Below, in pieces: positions 1 to 6,985 of a DNA stretch of 9,777 nucleotides. This DNA is from Bacteroidales bacterium UBA3742. GTDB taxonomy: Bacteria > Bacteroidota > Bacteroidia > Bacteroidales > Paludibacteraceae. Each line of letters starts with the position of its first letter. Position 1 is the stretch's first letter. The position numbers and the translations under genes were made by a program. Location: positions 1 to 9,777 of the forward strand of contig DFGU01000085.1 of the NCBI GenBank assembly GCA_002371785.1. The letters run 5' to 3'. The notes under the pieces were generated by a model, which did not search any database, was not told the DNA's origin, and worked only from the letters and a program-made list of their open reading frames with translations.

Positions 1-306
1 ACCTGTTTGGGCCATGCCCCACATCTCCATCTCCATCAAGGATACCAGATAGAACTCGGTACCCCATACATACCTGGTTTCCTTTTTGGTGGATTTTGAA
101 TCAGAGGTCTTGATCGTGTAGGTAGCACTTACTTTCCAGCACTTCTCGGTGTCGTTGTCATAGTGACGACCATTGACAGTAGATTTCGAGTTGTCGATCT
201 TAGGCATAGCATCGCCTTGCTTATACTCACTCGAGAAACCAACACCGCAACCGGTCATAAACACAACTGTCATTGCTACGAGAGCAATCGATAAAATCTT
301 TTTCAT
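1..306 (-). CDS. Hypothetical lipoprotein, N-terminal part (cut by window edge)
   Basis: Read on the minus strand from the ATG at 306-304, the frame stays open for 102 codons to position 1, so the C-terminus lies outside the window. The start MKKILSIALVAMTVVFMTGC is a lipoprotein signal peptide: two lysines, a hydrophobic core and a lipobox with Cys20. The mature protein is therefore probably anchored in the inner or outer membrane. After the cysteine comes a polar segment rich in Ser, Lys and Asp, then a segment containing EKCWKVSATYTIKT and VWGTEFYLVSLMEMEMWG, with alternating hydrophobic and aromatic residues that suggest beta strands. I do not recognise the family and assign no function. 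The gene is divergent from the small membrane protein gene at 509 and has a -7 promoter match about 34 bases upstream of its start. Confidence 0.8.
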   Translation of the reverse strand, partial: MKKILSIALVAMTVVFMTGCGVGFSSEYKQGDAMPKIDNSKSTVNGRHYDNDTEKCWKVSATYTIKTSDSKSTKKETRYVWGTEFYLVSLMEMEMWGMAQTG

Positions 307-339
307 TGTACAATATAGTTTTAAATACAAAATCGGGTG

Positions 340-347
340 CAAAGGTA
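340..347 (-). promoter_or_regulatory. Bacteroidetes -7 box for the minus-strand lipoprotein
   Basis: The minus strand reads TACCTTTG, an exact match to the Bacteroidetes TAnnTTTG -7 element, and lies 34 bases upstream of the ATG at 306. No clear TTTG -33 element sits at the usual 19-21 base spacing. That place is occupied by a repeat unit that reads TTTTCAA on the minus strand. The predicted leader is about 25-30 bases. Confidence 0.55.
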
Positions 348-357
348 GTTATAAAAA

Positions 358-378
358 TTGAAAATTGAAAATTGAAAA
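358..378. repeat. Heptamer tandem repeat, 3 x TTGAAAA
   Basis: Three perfect tandem copies of TTGAAAA lie in the divergent intergenic region. They cover the place where the -33 element of the minus-strand lipoprotein promoter should be. The 7-base period is the same as in the arrays at 8265-8352. Confidence 0.8.
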
Positions 379-463
379 TGGGAAATTTTGTCATTTTCGG
401 CATCCCTGGATACTTTTTTTATAAAAATGTACGCGCGCGCTTGCATATATGAAAAAAAAATCG

Positions 464-471
464 TATCTTTG
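464..471 (+). promoter_or_regulatory. Bacteroidetes -33/-7 promoter for the envelope gene cluster
   Basis: TATCTTTG at 464-471 matches TAnnTTTG exactly. A TTG at 441-443 sits 20 bases upstream and fits the -33 element. Transcription would start near 476-480, leaving a leader of about 30 bases before the ATG at 509. Between the two boxes is a run of nine A residues (452-460). Confidence 0.65.
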
Positions 472-508
472 CAGCCGAAATGGGCATTGTGCTCCGGATT
501 GAACGGAA

Positions 509-709
509 ATGAAAGAGATACTGATAGTAATGGGAATGGTGATGGCGGCGGTGTTGCTGCTGAGCGTGGGAGTGATCTTGCGCAAGGATCACCGTTTTCG
601 TTCGGAGCATATCTCGGAGAACCGGCGTATGCGGCAGGATGGCATCCATTGTGCTACATCACAAGACCGTGAGACCAGACGAAGAAGAAAAATGAAAATT
701 GATAAATAA
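509..709 (+). CDS. Small membrane-anchored protein with HI..N..MR..GIHC..SQDRE motif
   Basis: This encodes 66 residues. Residues 4-24 form one hydrophobic membrane segment. A basic, probably cytoplasmic tail follows with the pattern HISEN (34-38), MRQDGIHC (41-48) and SQDRE (51-55), ending in an Arg/Lys-rich stretch. I recall short Bacteroidetes proteins of unknown function with a similar one-helix-plus-HxxxN...GxxC...SQ layout, which is why I prefer this frame to the longer overlapping frame at 388-672. A -7 promoter match lies 38 bases upstream. The stop codon is 8 bases before the OmpH-like gene, so the two are probably co-transcribed. The single Cys48 and conserved-looking polar motif could bind a metal or a partner, but that is a guess. 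Confidence 0.72.
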   Translation: MKEILIVMGMVMAAVLLLSVGVILRKDHRFRSEHISENRRMRQDGIHCATSQDRETRRRRKMKIDK

Positions 710-717
710 AAAACGAT

Positions 718-1455
718 ATGAACAAGATTCAAAGTGTTATCAACGCCGTGCTGGGCGTTGCCGTAATTACGCTGACCGTGCTGGTCGTTGTACTGTTTAG
801 CAAAGTAGGACAGGGAGGAACTGCTGAAGTATATGACTATGACTATGAGTATACTCCTTTTGACACGACGACGCTTGCCGTGATGGATACCACGATTTAT
901 GACAATGACTCGCTATTGGATGCAGAGGAGCCTGCACCGGAAAAGGTACGTAAGCCTAGGTTGCCTATTGCGTATGTCAATATGGACCGTCTGAATACGG
1001 AGTATCGCTTTGTATTGGATGCCAATTCCCGTCTGAATGCGATGGCCGAGAAGTCGCGTAAGCAACTGGTGGATCGCTACAACAGCCTGGCTTCGCAATT
1101 GCAGGCACAAGAGCAAGATCTAATCAAGCGTGCGCAATCCGGACAGATTGAGTCGGAAGCCGAGTTTAACCGTCAGCGTGCTGAATTGGAGAAGAAACTG
1201 CAGAAAGCGCAGCAGGAGTTGGCTACGATGGAGGAGAAACTGGCTCGCGAGAATGAGGCAGAGCTGAAAAAGCAGTCGAAGATACTCAACAAGCGTGTTA
1301 ATGAATTCCTAAAGGTATATAACGCCGATGGTCGCTATGAGATGATCTTCTGCAACCTCGGTGAAATCAAGGATAATATCCTCTATGCCGCTACTCCTGC
1401 TTACGACATTACGGATGAAGTAGTTCGCGGACTGAATGCACAGTACAAGAAATAA
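718..1455 (+). CDS. OmpH/Skp-family periplasmic chaperone-like protein, membrane-anchored
   Basis: The 245-residue product has a hydrophobic segment at residues 9-28 with no clear signal-peptidase site, so it is probably a membrane anchor. An acidic, Tyr-rich linker follows (YDYDYEY at 39-45; many Asp and Glu up to about 75). The OmpH/Skp-like domain begins near residue 84 (IAYVNMDRLNTEYRF). From about 110 to 195 it is a long, highly charged helical hairpin or coiled coil rich in Gln, Glu, Lys and Ala, and it closes with a beta-like segment (YEMIFCNLGEIKDNILYA). Skp traps unfolded outer-membrane proteins in the periplasm; here the chaperone would be tethered to the inner membrane. It lies 8 bases after the small membrane protein gene and 20 bases before a large predicted outer-membrane barrel, which could be a client. 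The family call is firm; the client is inferred from position. Confidence 0.85.
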   Translation: MNKIQSVINAVLGVAVITLTVLVVVLFSKVGQGGTAEVYDYDYEYTPFDTTTLAVMDTTIYDNDSLLDAEEPAPEKVRKPRLPIAYVNMDRLNTEYRFVLDANSRLNAMAEKSRKQLVDRYNSLASQLQAQEQDLIKRAQSGQIESEAEFNRQRAELEKKLQKAQQELATMEEKLARENEAELKKQSKILNKRVNEFLKVYNADGRYEMIFCNLGEIKDNILYAATPAYDITDEVVRGLNAQYKK

Positions 1456-1475
1456 GAGCGAAAGATAGAAAGCGC

Positions 1476-3365
1476 ATGAAACGTAGGGTACAGTACATAG
1501 TAGCTGTGATGGTATGTGCCATGGTCTTCGCTCCCGGATGGGCGCAACGTATTCCTGTGGCGCTGGAATATACAGAGATATATGACTTTCTGGAAGAGTT
1601 GACCACCGATGGCGTCATTCAAACCAATGCGGCTATCAAACCCTATACGCGCGATTATATTGCTGCCCGACTGCATGAGGCGCAGCAACGTGACTCGCTA
1701 CTCACACGACGTCAACGTGAGGACTTGGACTTCTATCTGCAGGACTATGCGCTTGAGTTGGACACCTTGCCGGACTACAAGCTATACGGACATGAGAATG
1801 TGTGCCAGTGGCGTTCCAACAACCCGCGTACCGATTCCGTAAAGCGGGCATCGTATAAGTGCGACTTCAACTTATCGCTGGTGGATCCGTCGCTTCATCT
1901 CAAGACAAAGGATGATCTATTCAAGATGCGCGTGCGTCCTATCTTGGGAATGGACCTGTATGCGCAGAAGAAAGGTATTATCACCAAGCGATGGTATGGT
2001 GCGGAGATACAGATGGATATCGCGCATCACCTGAGTATTTGGGGCTCGATACGTGACAATAGTTGGCGAGGTATGGAGACTGTAAATAAGTCGTATTTCC
2101 CTACGACCTCAGCACTTTATAATGCGGCTCGTCTTACAAAACCAGAATTTCTTAATGATATTCCGGGTGTACAATATAAAGAGGTGTCTAATGGCGATGG
2201 CGGCGATTTCTCCGATTCGCGTGGTGGTGTGAGCCTCTATGCATGGTGGGGATCGATCGGTGTGCAACGTGAGCGTATCCGGTGGGGCGATGCGCAACAT
2301 TGCTCCAATATCATGAGTGGTCATAATCCGGCAGTACCGATGCTGACGCTGCAGTTGACGCCCTGTAAATGGTTCCAGTTCGACTATTTCCACGCTTGGC
2401 TGGTAAGCAATATACTGGATTCTACCAGCTATTACATAGAGACTTACGAGGAGGGAAAAACCAAACTCAACTATCGCCCTGCCAACAAGTTCATGGCGGC
2501 GAATATGTTTACGTTCATGCCCTGTAAGTACGTGCAGTTCTCATTCGGTAACTCGATCGTCTATGCCGAGCGAAACGTACAGGCGGCTTATTTTATTCCT
2601 ATCGCGTTCTTTAAGTCGCTAGACCATCTGCTGACCAAGGGCGTGAACTCGGAGAACCAGAACTCACAAGCCTTTGCCTCGATTACCGTGCGGCCTACCG
2701 ACCATCTGCGGCTGTATGGTTCGTTCTTCCTGGATGAGTTTAAGTTGGCGCGTCTGAAGAAATCCGAACCGCAGAACAACCCCGTTTCATACCTGGTGGG
2801 CTTCAACTGGAGCGGATGGCCGGTACGCGGACTGAGTCTAAGAGGTGAGTTCATGCGTTCGTATATCGCATGCTATACCCATTCTATCAATGTGTTGCAA
2901 TATACGTCCAACAGTTATAATATGGGCCACTATATGGGTGACAATAGCCAGTCAATCTACGTTGGGTTGAGCTATCGACCGGTGCGTGGTTTGCGTCTCT
3001 CGCTCGACTATCTATGTAATACCAAGTACAACACCTATGACTACGTGCGGCATAATATCGGCAAGATCATCTCCCAGAAGCCCTTCGCGGAACGCACCTG
3101 GCAGAACGATGAGGTGCGCTTCAAGGCGGTGTATGAGATCTTCCAAAACTGCTATGCACATGTAGATCTGACGTACAATCATGCTCGCGCTTTCGCTCCC
3201 GGTTCTACACGCGTAGAGGGTGAAGACCGAGGCTGGAATGCAGACGGCACCAGCAAGGAACTGAGCGGTACGGCGTTAAGTGACTATTATCTGGATAAAT
3301 TCTCGCCGCGCTACTATCAGGGTAAGAACCTGACCGTCTGTTGCGGATTGAGCTTTGGATTTTAG
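1476..3365 (+). CDS. Predicted outer-membrane beta-barrel, Wzi capsule-assembly-like
   Basis: The 629-residue product has a cleavable signal peptide, with a likely cut after GWA at residue 23. An N-terminal helical region (about 30-95: YTEIYDFLEELTTDGVI, IKPYTRDYIAARLHEA) resembles the N-terminus of Bacteroidetes Wzi-like proteins. The rest is a long series of aromatic, alternating strands typical of a barrel. Segments RIRWGDAQ (267-274) and SGHNPAVP (281-288) recall the barrel-wall region of Wzi proteins, and the chain ends in Phe (LSFGF), the usual outer-membrane insertion signal. Wzi is an outer-membrane lectin that helps hold capsular polysaccharide at the surface. No capsule genes are visible here, so a role in surface glycan assembly is only inferred from the family. 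The barrel call is strong, the Wzi assignment moderate; another Bacteroidetes porin-like family is possible. Confidence 0.75.
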   Translation: MKRRVQYIVAVMVCAMVFAPGWAQRIPVALEYTEIYDFLEELTTDGVIQTNAAIKPYTRDYIAARLHEAQQRDSLLTRRQREDLDFYLQDYALELDTLPDYKLYGHENVCQWRSNNPRTDSVKRASYKCDFNLSLVDPSLHLKTKDDLFKMRVRPILGMDLYAQKKGIITKRWYGAEIQMDIAHHLSIWGSIRDNSWRGMETVNKSYFPTTSALYNAARLTKPEFLNDIPGVQYKEVSNGDGGDFSDSRGGVSLYAWWGSIGVQRERIRWGDAQHCSNIMSGHNPAVPMLTLQLTPCKWFQFDYFHAWLVSNILDSTSYYIETYEEGKTKLNYRPANKFMAANMFTFMPCKYVQFSFGNSIVYAERNVQAAYFIPIAFFKSLDHLLTKGVNSENQNSQAFASITVRPTDHLRLYGSFFLDEFKLARLKKSEPQNNPVSYLVGFNWSGWPVRGLSLRGEFMRSYIACYTHSINVLQYTSNSYNMGHYMGDNSQSIYVGLSYRPVRGLRLSLDYLCNTKYNTYDYVRHNIGKIISQKPFAERTWQNDEVRFKAVYEIFQNCYAHVDLTYNHARAFAPGSTRVEGEDRGWNADGTSKELSGTALSDYYLDKFSPRYYQGKNLTVCCGLSFGF

Positions 3366-3380
3366 CCGGAATGGTTCCGG
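3366..3380 (+). other. Short perfect hairpin after the barrel gene stop codon
   Basis: CCGGAA, a 3-base loop and TTCCGG follow the TAG stop directly. The six pairs form a compact stem, but no U-run follows, so it is not a standard intrinsic terminator. It could slow exonucleases, or be chance. The following 40 bases are A-rich and lead to iorA without a strong Shine-Dalgarno or a TAnnTTTG match. Confidence 0.4.
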
Positions 3381-3422
3381 TCCCGAATAAGGCAAATAAT
3401 AAACACTAATCAAATACTAACC

Positions 3423-5039
3423 ATGAAACACTTACTATTAGGCGATGAGGCGATAGCTCAAGGAGCTATTGATGCCGGACTGAGCGGAGTGTATGCTTAT
3501 CCCGGAACGCCTTCTACGGAAATCACCGAGTACATTCAACTTGCTGTCAGCCGTCATGCGGATGGCAGTTTGCCTATTCATTGTCGTTGGGCCGCTAACG
3601 AGAAGACGGCTATGGAGGCCGCGCTGGGTATGTCGTATATGGGCAAACGGGCGCTGGTATGTATGAAGCATGTGGGTATGAATGTATGTGCTGATGCGTT
3701 TATGAATGCCGCTATTACGGGCGTAAACGGTGGTCTGATTGTGCTGGCCGCTGACGATCCGTCGATGCACTCCAGCCAGAACGAACAAGATTCGCGTTTC
3801 TATGCCAAGTTTGCCATGATCCCGTGCTTGGAGCCGGGTAATCAACAGGAGGCTTACGACATGGTTCGTTATGGTTTCGAGTTGAGCGAACGACTGAAAA
3901 CGCCCGTGTTGATGCGTGTGACGACGCGTATGGCGCATAGCCGTGCTGTGGTAGAGACCAGGTCTGAACCGATGCCGCAGAATAAGATGTCGATGCCGGA
4001 GAATGTGAACCATTTCATTCTGCTGCCGGCATTCGCTAAGCGCAACTATGCTGAATTGGTAGCCGCGCAACCGGCTTTTGTTAAGGAGAGCGAGACGGCC
4101 GGTCATAATACCTATACGCGTGGTGCACATCCCGAGCGTGCTATACTTACTACTGGTATTGGGTACAACTATCTGATGGAGAACTATCAGGAGGCGATGG
4201 GATGCTCGATACTACGTATCACTCAGTATCCGTTGCCGGTGGCTCTGATCGATCAGATGGTGAAGGATGGTGCACGCGAGCTACTGGTAGTCGAAGAGGG
4301 ACAGCCTGTAGTAGAAGAATTGATTCGCGGCATGGTGCCGTCTGACATACAAATCAAGGGCCGACTGACGGGCGATCTGCCGCGTATGGGTGAATTGTCG
4401 CCCGACTGCGTGCGCGTGGCTATCGGTCTGGAGCCGCTGCCCAAACATGATTCGGAAAAACTCGTTGTAGGCCGTCCGCCGGCACTCTGCCAGGGATGTG
4501 GTCACCGCGATATGTATGCTGCACTCAACGAGGTGGCACGTGAGTATCCGTCGCCCCGTATCTTCGGCGATATAGGTTGTTATACCCTGGGTGCTCTCTC
4601 GCCCTTCCATGCTATCCATGCTTGCGTAGAGATGGGTGCTTCAGTCACGATGGCCAAGGGAGCTGCTGATGCCGGTCAGCATCCGGCGATAGCCGTTATT
4701 GGTGATAGCACGTTTACCCACTCGGGAATGACCGGTCTGCTGGACTGCGTCAATGCCAATGCGAATGTGGTGGTACTGATTTCGGACAACTTAACGACCG
4801 GCATGACCGGTGGTCAGGACTCGGCCGGAACGGGACGACTGGAGCAGATATGTACCGGTCTGGGTGTAGCGGCAGAGCATGTACGCGTGGTAGTACCTCT
4901 GCCTAAGAATATGGAGGAAATCAAGAACGTGCTGCGCGAGGAGATTGACTATCCGGGTACGTCGGTAGTGATCGCACGCCGTGAGTGTATCCAGACATTG
5001 AAACGTCATCTGAAAGCCGCTAAGAAAGCAGCAAAGTAA
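3423..5039 (+). CDS. iorA: Indolepyruvate ferredoxin oxidoreductase, alpha subunit (no ferredoxin domain)
   Basis: With IorB this enzyme oxidatively decarboxylates aryl-pyruvates (indole-, phenyl- and 4-hydroxyphenylpyruvate) with CoA to aryl-acetyl-CoA, CO2 and reduced ferredoxin in the cytoplasm. The N-terminal pyrimidine-binding domain begins LLLGDEAIAQGAIDAG and continues through YPGTPSTEI; E60 in AANEKTAMEAALG fits the conserved Glu that activates thiamine diphosphate. The C-terminal TPP domain starts at CQGCGH (356-361), and GDST (427-430) to DN (455-456) is the Mg-TPP motif. The product has 538 residues. The classical IorA of about 600 or more residues ends in a 2[4Fe-4S] ferredoxin domain, but here the chain stops after ARREC with a Lys/Ala-rich tail and no CxxCxxCxxxCP motif. 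Similar short forms may be normal in Bacteroidetes. It is the first gene of a four-gene operon, 57 bases after the barrel gene. Confidence 0.93.
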   Translation: MKHLLLGDEAIAQGAIDAGLSGVYAYPGTPSTEITEYIQLAVSRHADGSLPIHCRWAANEKTAMEAALGMSYMGKRALVCMKHVGMNVCADAFMNAAITGVNGGLIVLAADDPSMHSSQNEQDSRFYAKFAMIPCLEPGNQQEAYDMVRYGFELSERLKTPVLMRVTTRMAHSRAVVETRSEPMPQNKMSMPENVNHFILLPAFAKRNYAELVAAQPAFVKESETAGHNTYTRGAHPERAILTTGIGYNYLMENYQEAMGCSILRITQYPLPVALIDQMVKDGARELLVVEEGQPVVEELIRGMVPSDIQIKGRLTGDLPRMGELSPDCVRVAIGLEPLPKHDSEKLVVGRPPALCQGCGHRDMYAALNEVAREYPSPRIFGDIGCYTLGALSPFHAIHACVEMGASVTMAKGAADAGQHPAIAVIGDSTFTHSGMTGLLDCVNANANVVVLISDNLTTGMTGGQDSAGTGRLEQICTGLGVAAEHVRVVVPLPKNMEEIKNVLREEIDYPGTSVVIARRECIQTLKRHLKAAKKAAK

Positions 5040-5060
5040 AACCCGAAAAACTGAAAGGCA

Positions 5061-5639
5061 ATGAAAAAAGATATCATTTTGGCGGGTGTAGGAGGACAAG
5101 GTATCCTCTCCATCGCCACCGTTATTGGTGAAGCAGCCCTGCAAGAGGGTTTGTATCTCAAGCAAGCAGAAGTACACGGTATGTCGCAGCGTGGCGGCGA
5201 TGTGCAGTCTAACTTGCGTTTGTCGTCGGAGCCTATTATGAGTGACTTGATCCCGATGGGCGGTGCCGATCTGATCATTTCGCTTGAGCCGATGGAAGCT
5301 TTGCGCTATGTGCAATATTTGAAGCCGGACGGTTGGATCGTGACCAGTTGTGTGCCGTTCCTCAATATCCCGAATTATCCGGAGCTGGAGGAGGTGCTGG
5401 CACGCGTTAAGGAGCATAAGAACCATGTGCTGCTGGATGTGGAAGCCCTGGCAAAAGAGGCAGGAGCACCCGTGCAGGCAGCGAATATGGTGCTGCTGGG
5501 AGCTGCTATTCATGCTCTGGGTATCGACCATGACAAGATGCTGGACGGTGTGCGCCGTGTATTTGCCCGTAAGGGCGAAGCGGTGGTGAATACCAATATC
5601 GCTGCCGTAGAAATAGGATATAAAAATGCAAAGTTATGA
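5061..5639 (+). CDS. iorB: Indolepyruvate ferredoxin oxidoreductase, beta subunit
   Basis: The 192 residues match IorB in full length. This is the gamma-type domain of 2-oxoacid:ferredoxin oxidoreductases, which helps form the CoA-accessible active site with the alpha subunit. The glycine-rich motif GVGGQGILS (9-17) and the hallmark EVHGMSQRGGDV (37-48) are both present and intact. No iron-sulfur cysteine motif is present. The gene follows iorA by 21 bases, with an AAAGG stretch just before the ATG as a plausible ribosome binding site. Its TGA overlaps the ATG of the aminotransferase gene (ATGA at 5636-5639), indicating translational coupling and roughly matched expression of the two enzymes. 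Confidence 0.93.
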   Translation: MKKDIILAGVGGQGILSIATVIGEAALQEGLYLKQAEVHGMSQRGGDVQSNLRLSSEPIMSDLIPMGGADLIISLEPMEALRYVQYLKPDGWIVTSCVPFLNIPNYPELEEVLARVKEHKNHVLLDVEALAKEAGAPVQAANMVLLGAAIHALGIDHDKMLDGVRRVFARKGEAVVNTNIAAVEIGYKNAKL

Positions 5640-6985
5640 CATTTCCGTTAGATAAACATATCGTAGATTCTATCTGCCGTCAGTTTGGTCTGCGCAACTT
5701 CCACGAACTGGGTAACGCTAGTATCCGCCAACTGGTGGGCGTGGTGAAGAATATTGAGCAGGCTACGGGCGTAGAATATGTCAACATGGCTATTGGCGAA
5801 CCCGGACTTCCTGCCGACAAGATCGGTATAGAAGCCGAGCACCAGGCCCTGCTGAACGGATGTGCGTCCCATTATCCGAATATCATTGGTATCCCGGAGG
5901 TGAAGAAGTGGGGTAGTGAGTTCGTTCGTGCCTTTATCAATATCCAGCGTCCGCCGGAGTGTATCTTGCCGACTGTGGGTTCGATGCAAGCGGCTTTTGC
6001 GCTGAATATGATGCTTATCCAGTTGCAACCGGAGAAAGATACGATTCTTTTCCTGGATCCGTGTTTCCCGGTGCAGAAGATGCAATGCAGCGTGATTGGT
6101 AGTAAGATTGATGCCTTTGATATTGCCGACTTCCGCGGACCCAAGTTGCGTGACGAACTGGAGAAGCACCTGAAGACCGGTCGCATAGCCGGTATATTGT
6201 ACAGCAGTCCGAACAACCCCAGCTGGATGTGTCTCACGGACGACGAGCTGCGTACGATAGGCGAACTGGCTACGAAGTATGATACAATCGTGCTGGAGGA
6301 TTTGGCTTACTTCAATATGGACTTCCGCGATCCGGATCGTGGTCATCCGTATGCGGAGCCATATCAGCCTTCGGTGGGTCATTATACGCACAATAGCATC
6401 CAGTTGATATCGTGCTCTAAGATGTTCAGTTATGCGGGTCAGCGTGCTGCTTTTGTGGCGATCGACCCAGTACTGGCAAAGCGCGTATATCCAGCGCTGG
6501 GTGAGCGCCTGCATAACAACGGCGAGTTGCTTCAGAGTTTTGCGTATGTCTTCCTGTATGCCCTTTCCAGCGGCGTTTGCCACTCGGTACAATATGCCAT
6601 GGCGGCTATGCTACAGGCATCGTGTGAAGGTAAACTGCGCTTTGTCGATAACACGCGCGAGTATGCGCGTCGTGCGCATAAAATTAAGGAGATCATGCAG
6701 CGTAACGGTTTCCATATCGTCTATGACCGTGATGCGAATGGTCAGGAGGTAGGCGACGGCTTCTTCTTTACGTTCGGGTATCGTGACTGGAGCGGCCAGA
6801 AACTGGTGAATAAACTGATTTATTATGGCGTTTCAGCCATAGCGCTGGAGAGTACGGGCGCGCGTCGTGAAGGAATGCGCGGCTGTGCATCCACTATTCG
6901 TGAGGACCAGTATGAGCAACTGGACGAGCGTTTACGTAAGTTTAACGAAGACTTTAGTAGGTATGACCCAAGTGAAGTATGTTAG
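5636..6985 (+). CDS. PLP-dependent aminotransferase, class I/II (probably aromatic)
   Basis: The 449-residue product is a fold-type I aminotransferase, somewhat longer than the usual 390-400. The substrate-loop motif GEPGLPAD lies at 54-61, SPNNPSW (191-197) contains the Asn that contacts PLP, EDLAY (221-225) contributes the PLP-ring Asp and Tyr, and SCSKMFSYAGQR (259-270) carries the Schiff-base lysine K262 and the phosphate-binding R270. R415 in GMRGCAS is the likely substrate-carboxylate arginine. The extra length is mainly an unusual N-terminus. The substrate cannot be read from the sequence. Because it is translationally coupled to iorB, I infer that it converts Phe, Tyr or Trp to the aryl-pyruvate used by IorAB. 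Its 3' end overlaps the CoA-transferase gene by 23 bases. A role with another 2-oxoacid remains possible. Confidence 0.88.
   Translation: MTFPLDKHIVDSICRQFGLRNFHELGNASIRQLVGVVKNIEQATGVEYVNMAIGEPGLPADKIGIEAEHQALLNGCASHYPNIIGIPEVKKWGSEFVRAFINIQRPPECILPTVGSMQAAFALNMMLIQLQPEKDTILFLDPCFPVQKMQCSVIGSKIDAFDIADFRGPKLRDELEKHLKTGRIAGILYSSPNNPSWMCLTDDELRTIGELATKYDTIVLEDLAYFNMDFRDPDRGHPYAEPYQPSVGHYTHNSIQLISCSKMFSYAGQRAAFVAIDPVLAKRVYPALGERLHNNGELLQSFAYVFLYALSSGVCHSVQYAMAAMLQASCEGKLRFVDNTREYARRAHKIKEIMQRNGFHIVYDRDANGQEVGDGFFFTFGYRDWSGQKLVNKLIYYGVSAIALESTGARREGMRGCASTIREDQYEQLDERLRKFNEDFSRYDPSEVC

Noticed and set aside
388..672. 94-codon plus-strand open frame
   Set aside because: It overlaps the better supported 66-residue gene at 509-709, begins upstream of the predicted promoter box at 464-471, and has a low-complexity Gly/Asn-rich composition with no recognisable domain.
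5648..6592. 314-codon antisense frame opposite the aminotransferase gene
   Set aside because: The sense strand has an intact enzyme with all key motifs. The antisense product has no recognisable domain and fits a codon-usage shadow, as do the antisense frames at 3438-4130 and 4791-5531.
6867..6962. Upstream in-frame ATG that would add 32 residues to the CoA-transferase
   Set aside because: The extra residues lie entirely within the aminotransferase coding sequence and do not resemble the family N-terminus; the ATG at 6963 gives the normal start and length.
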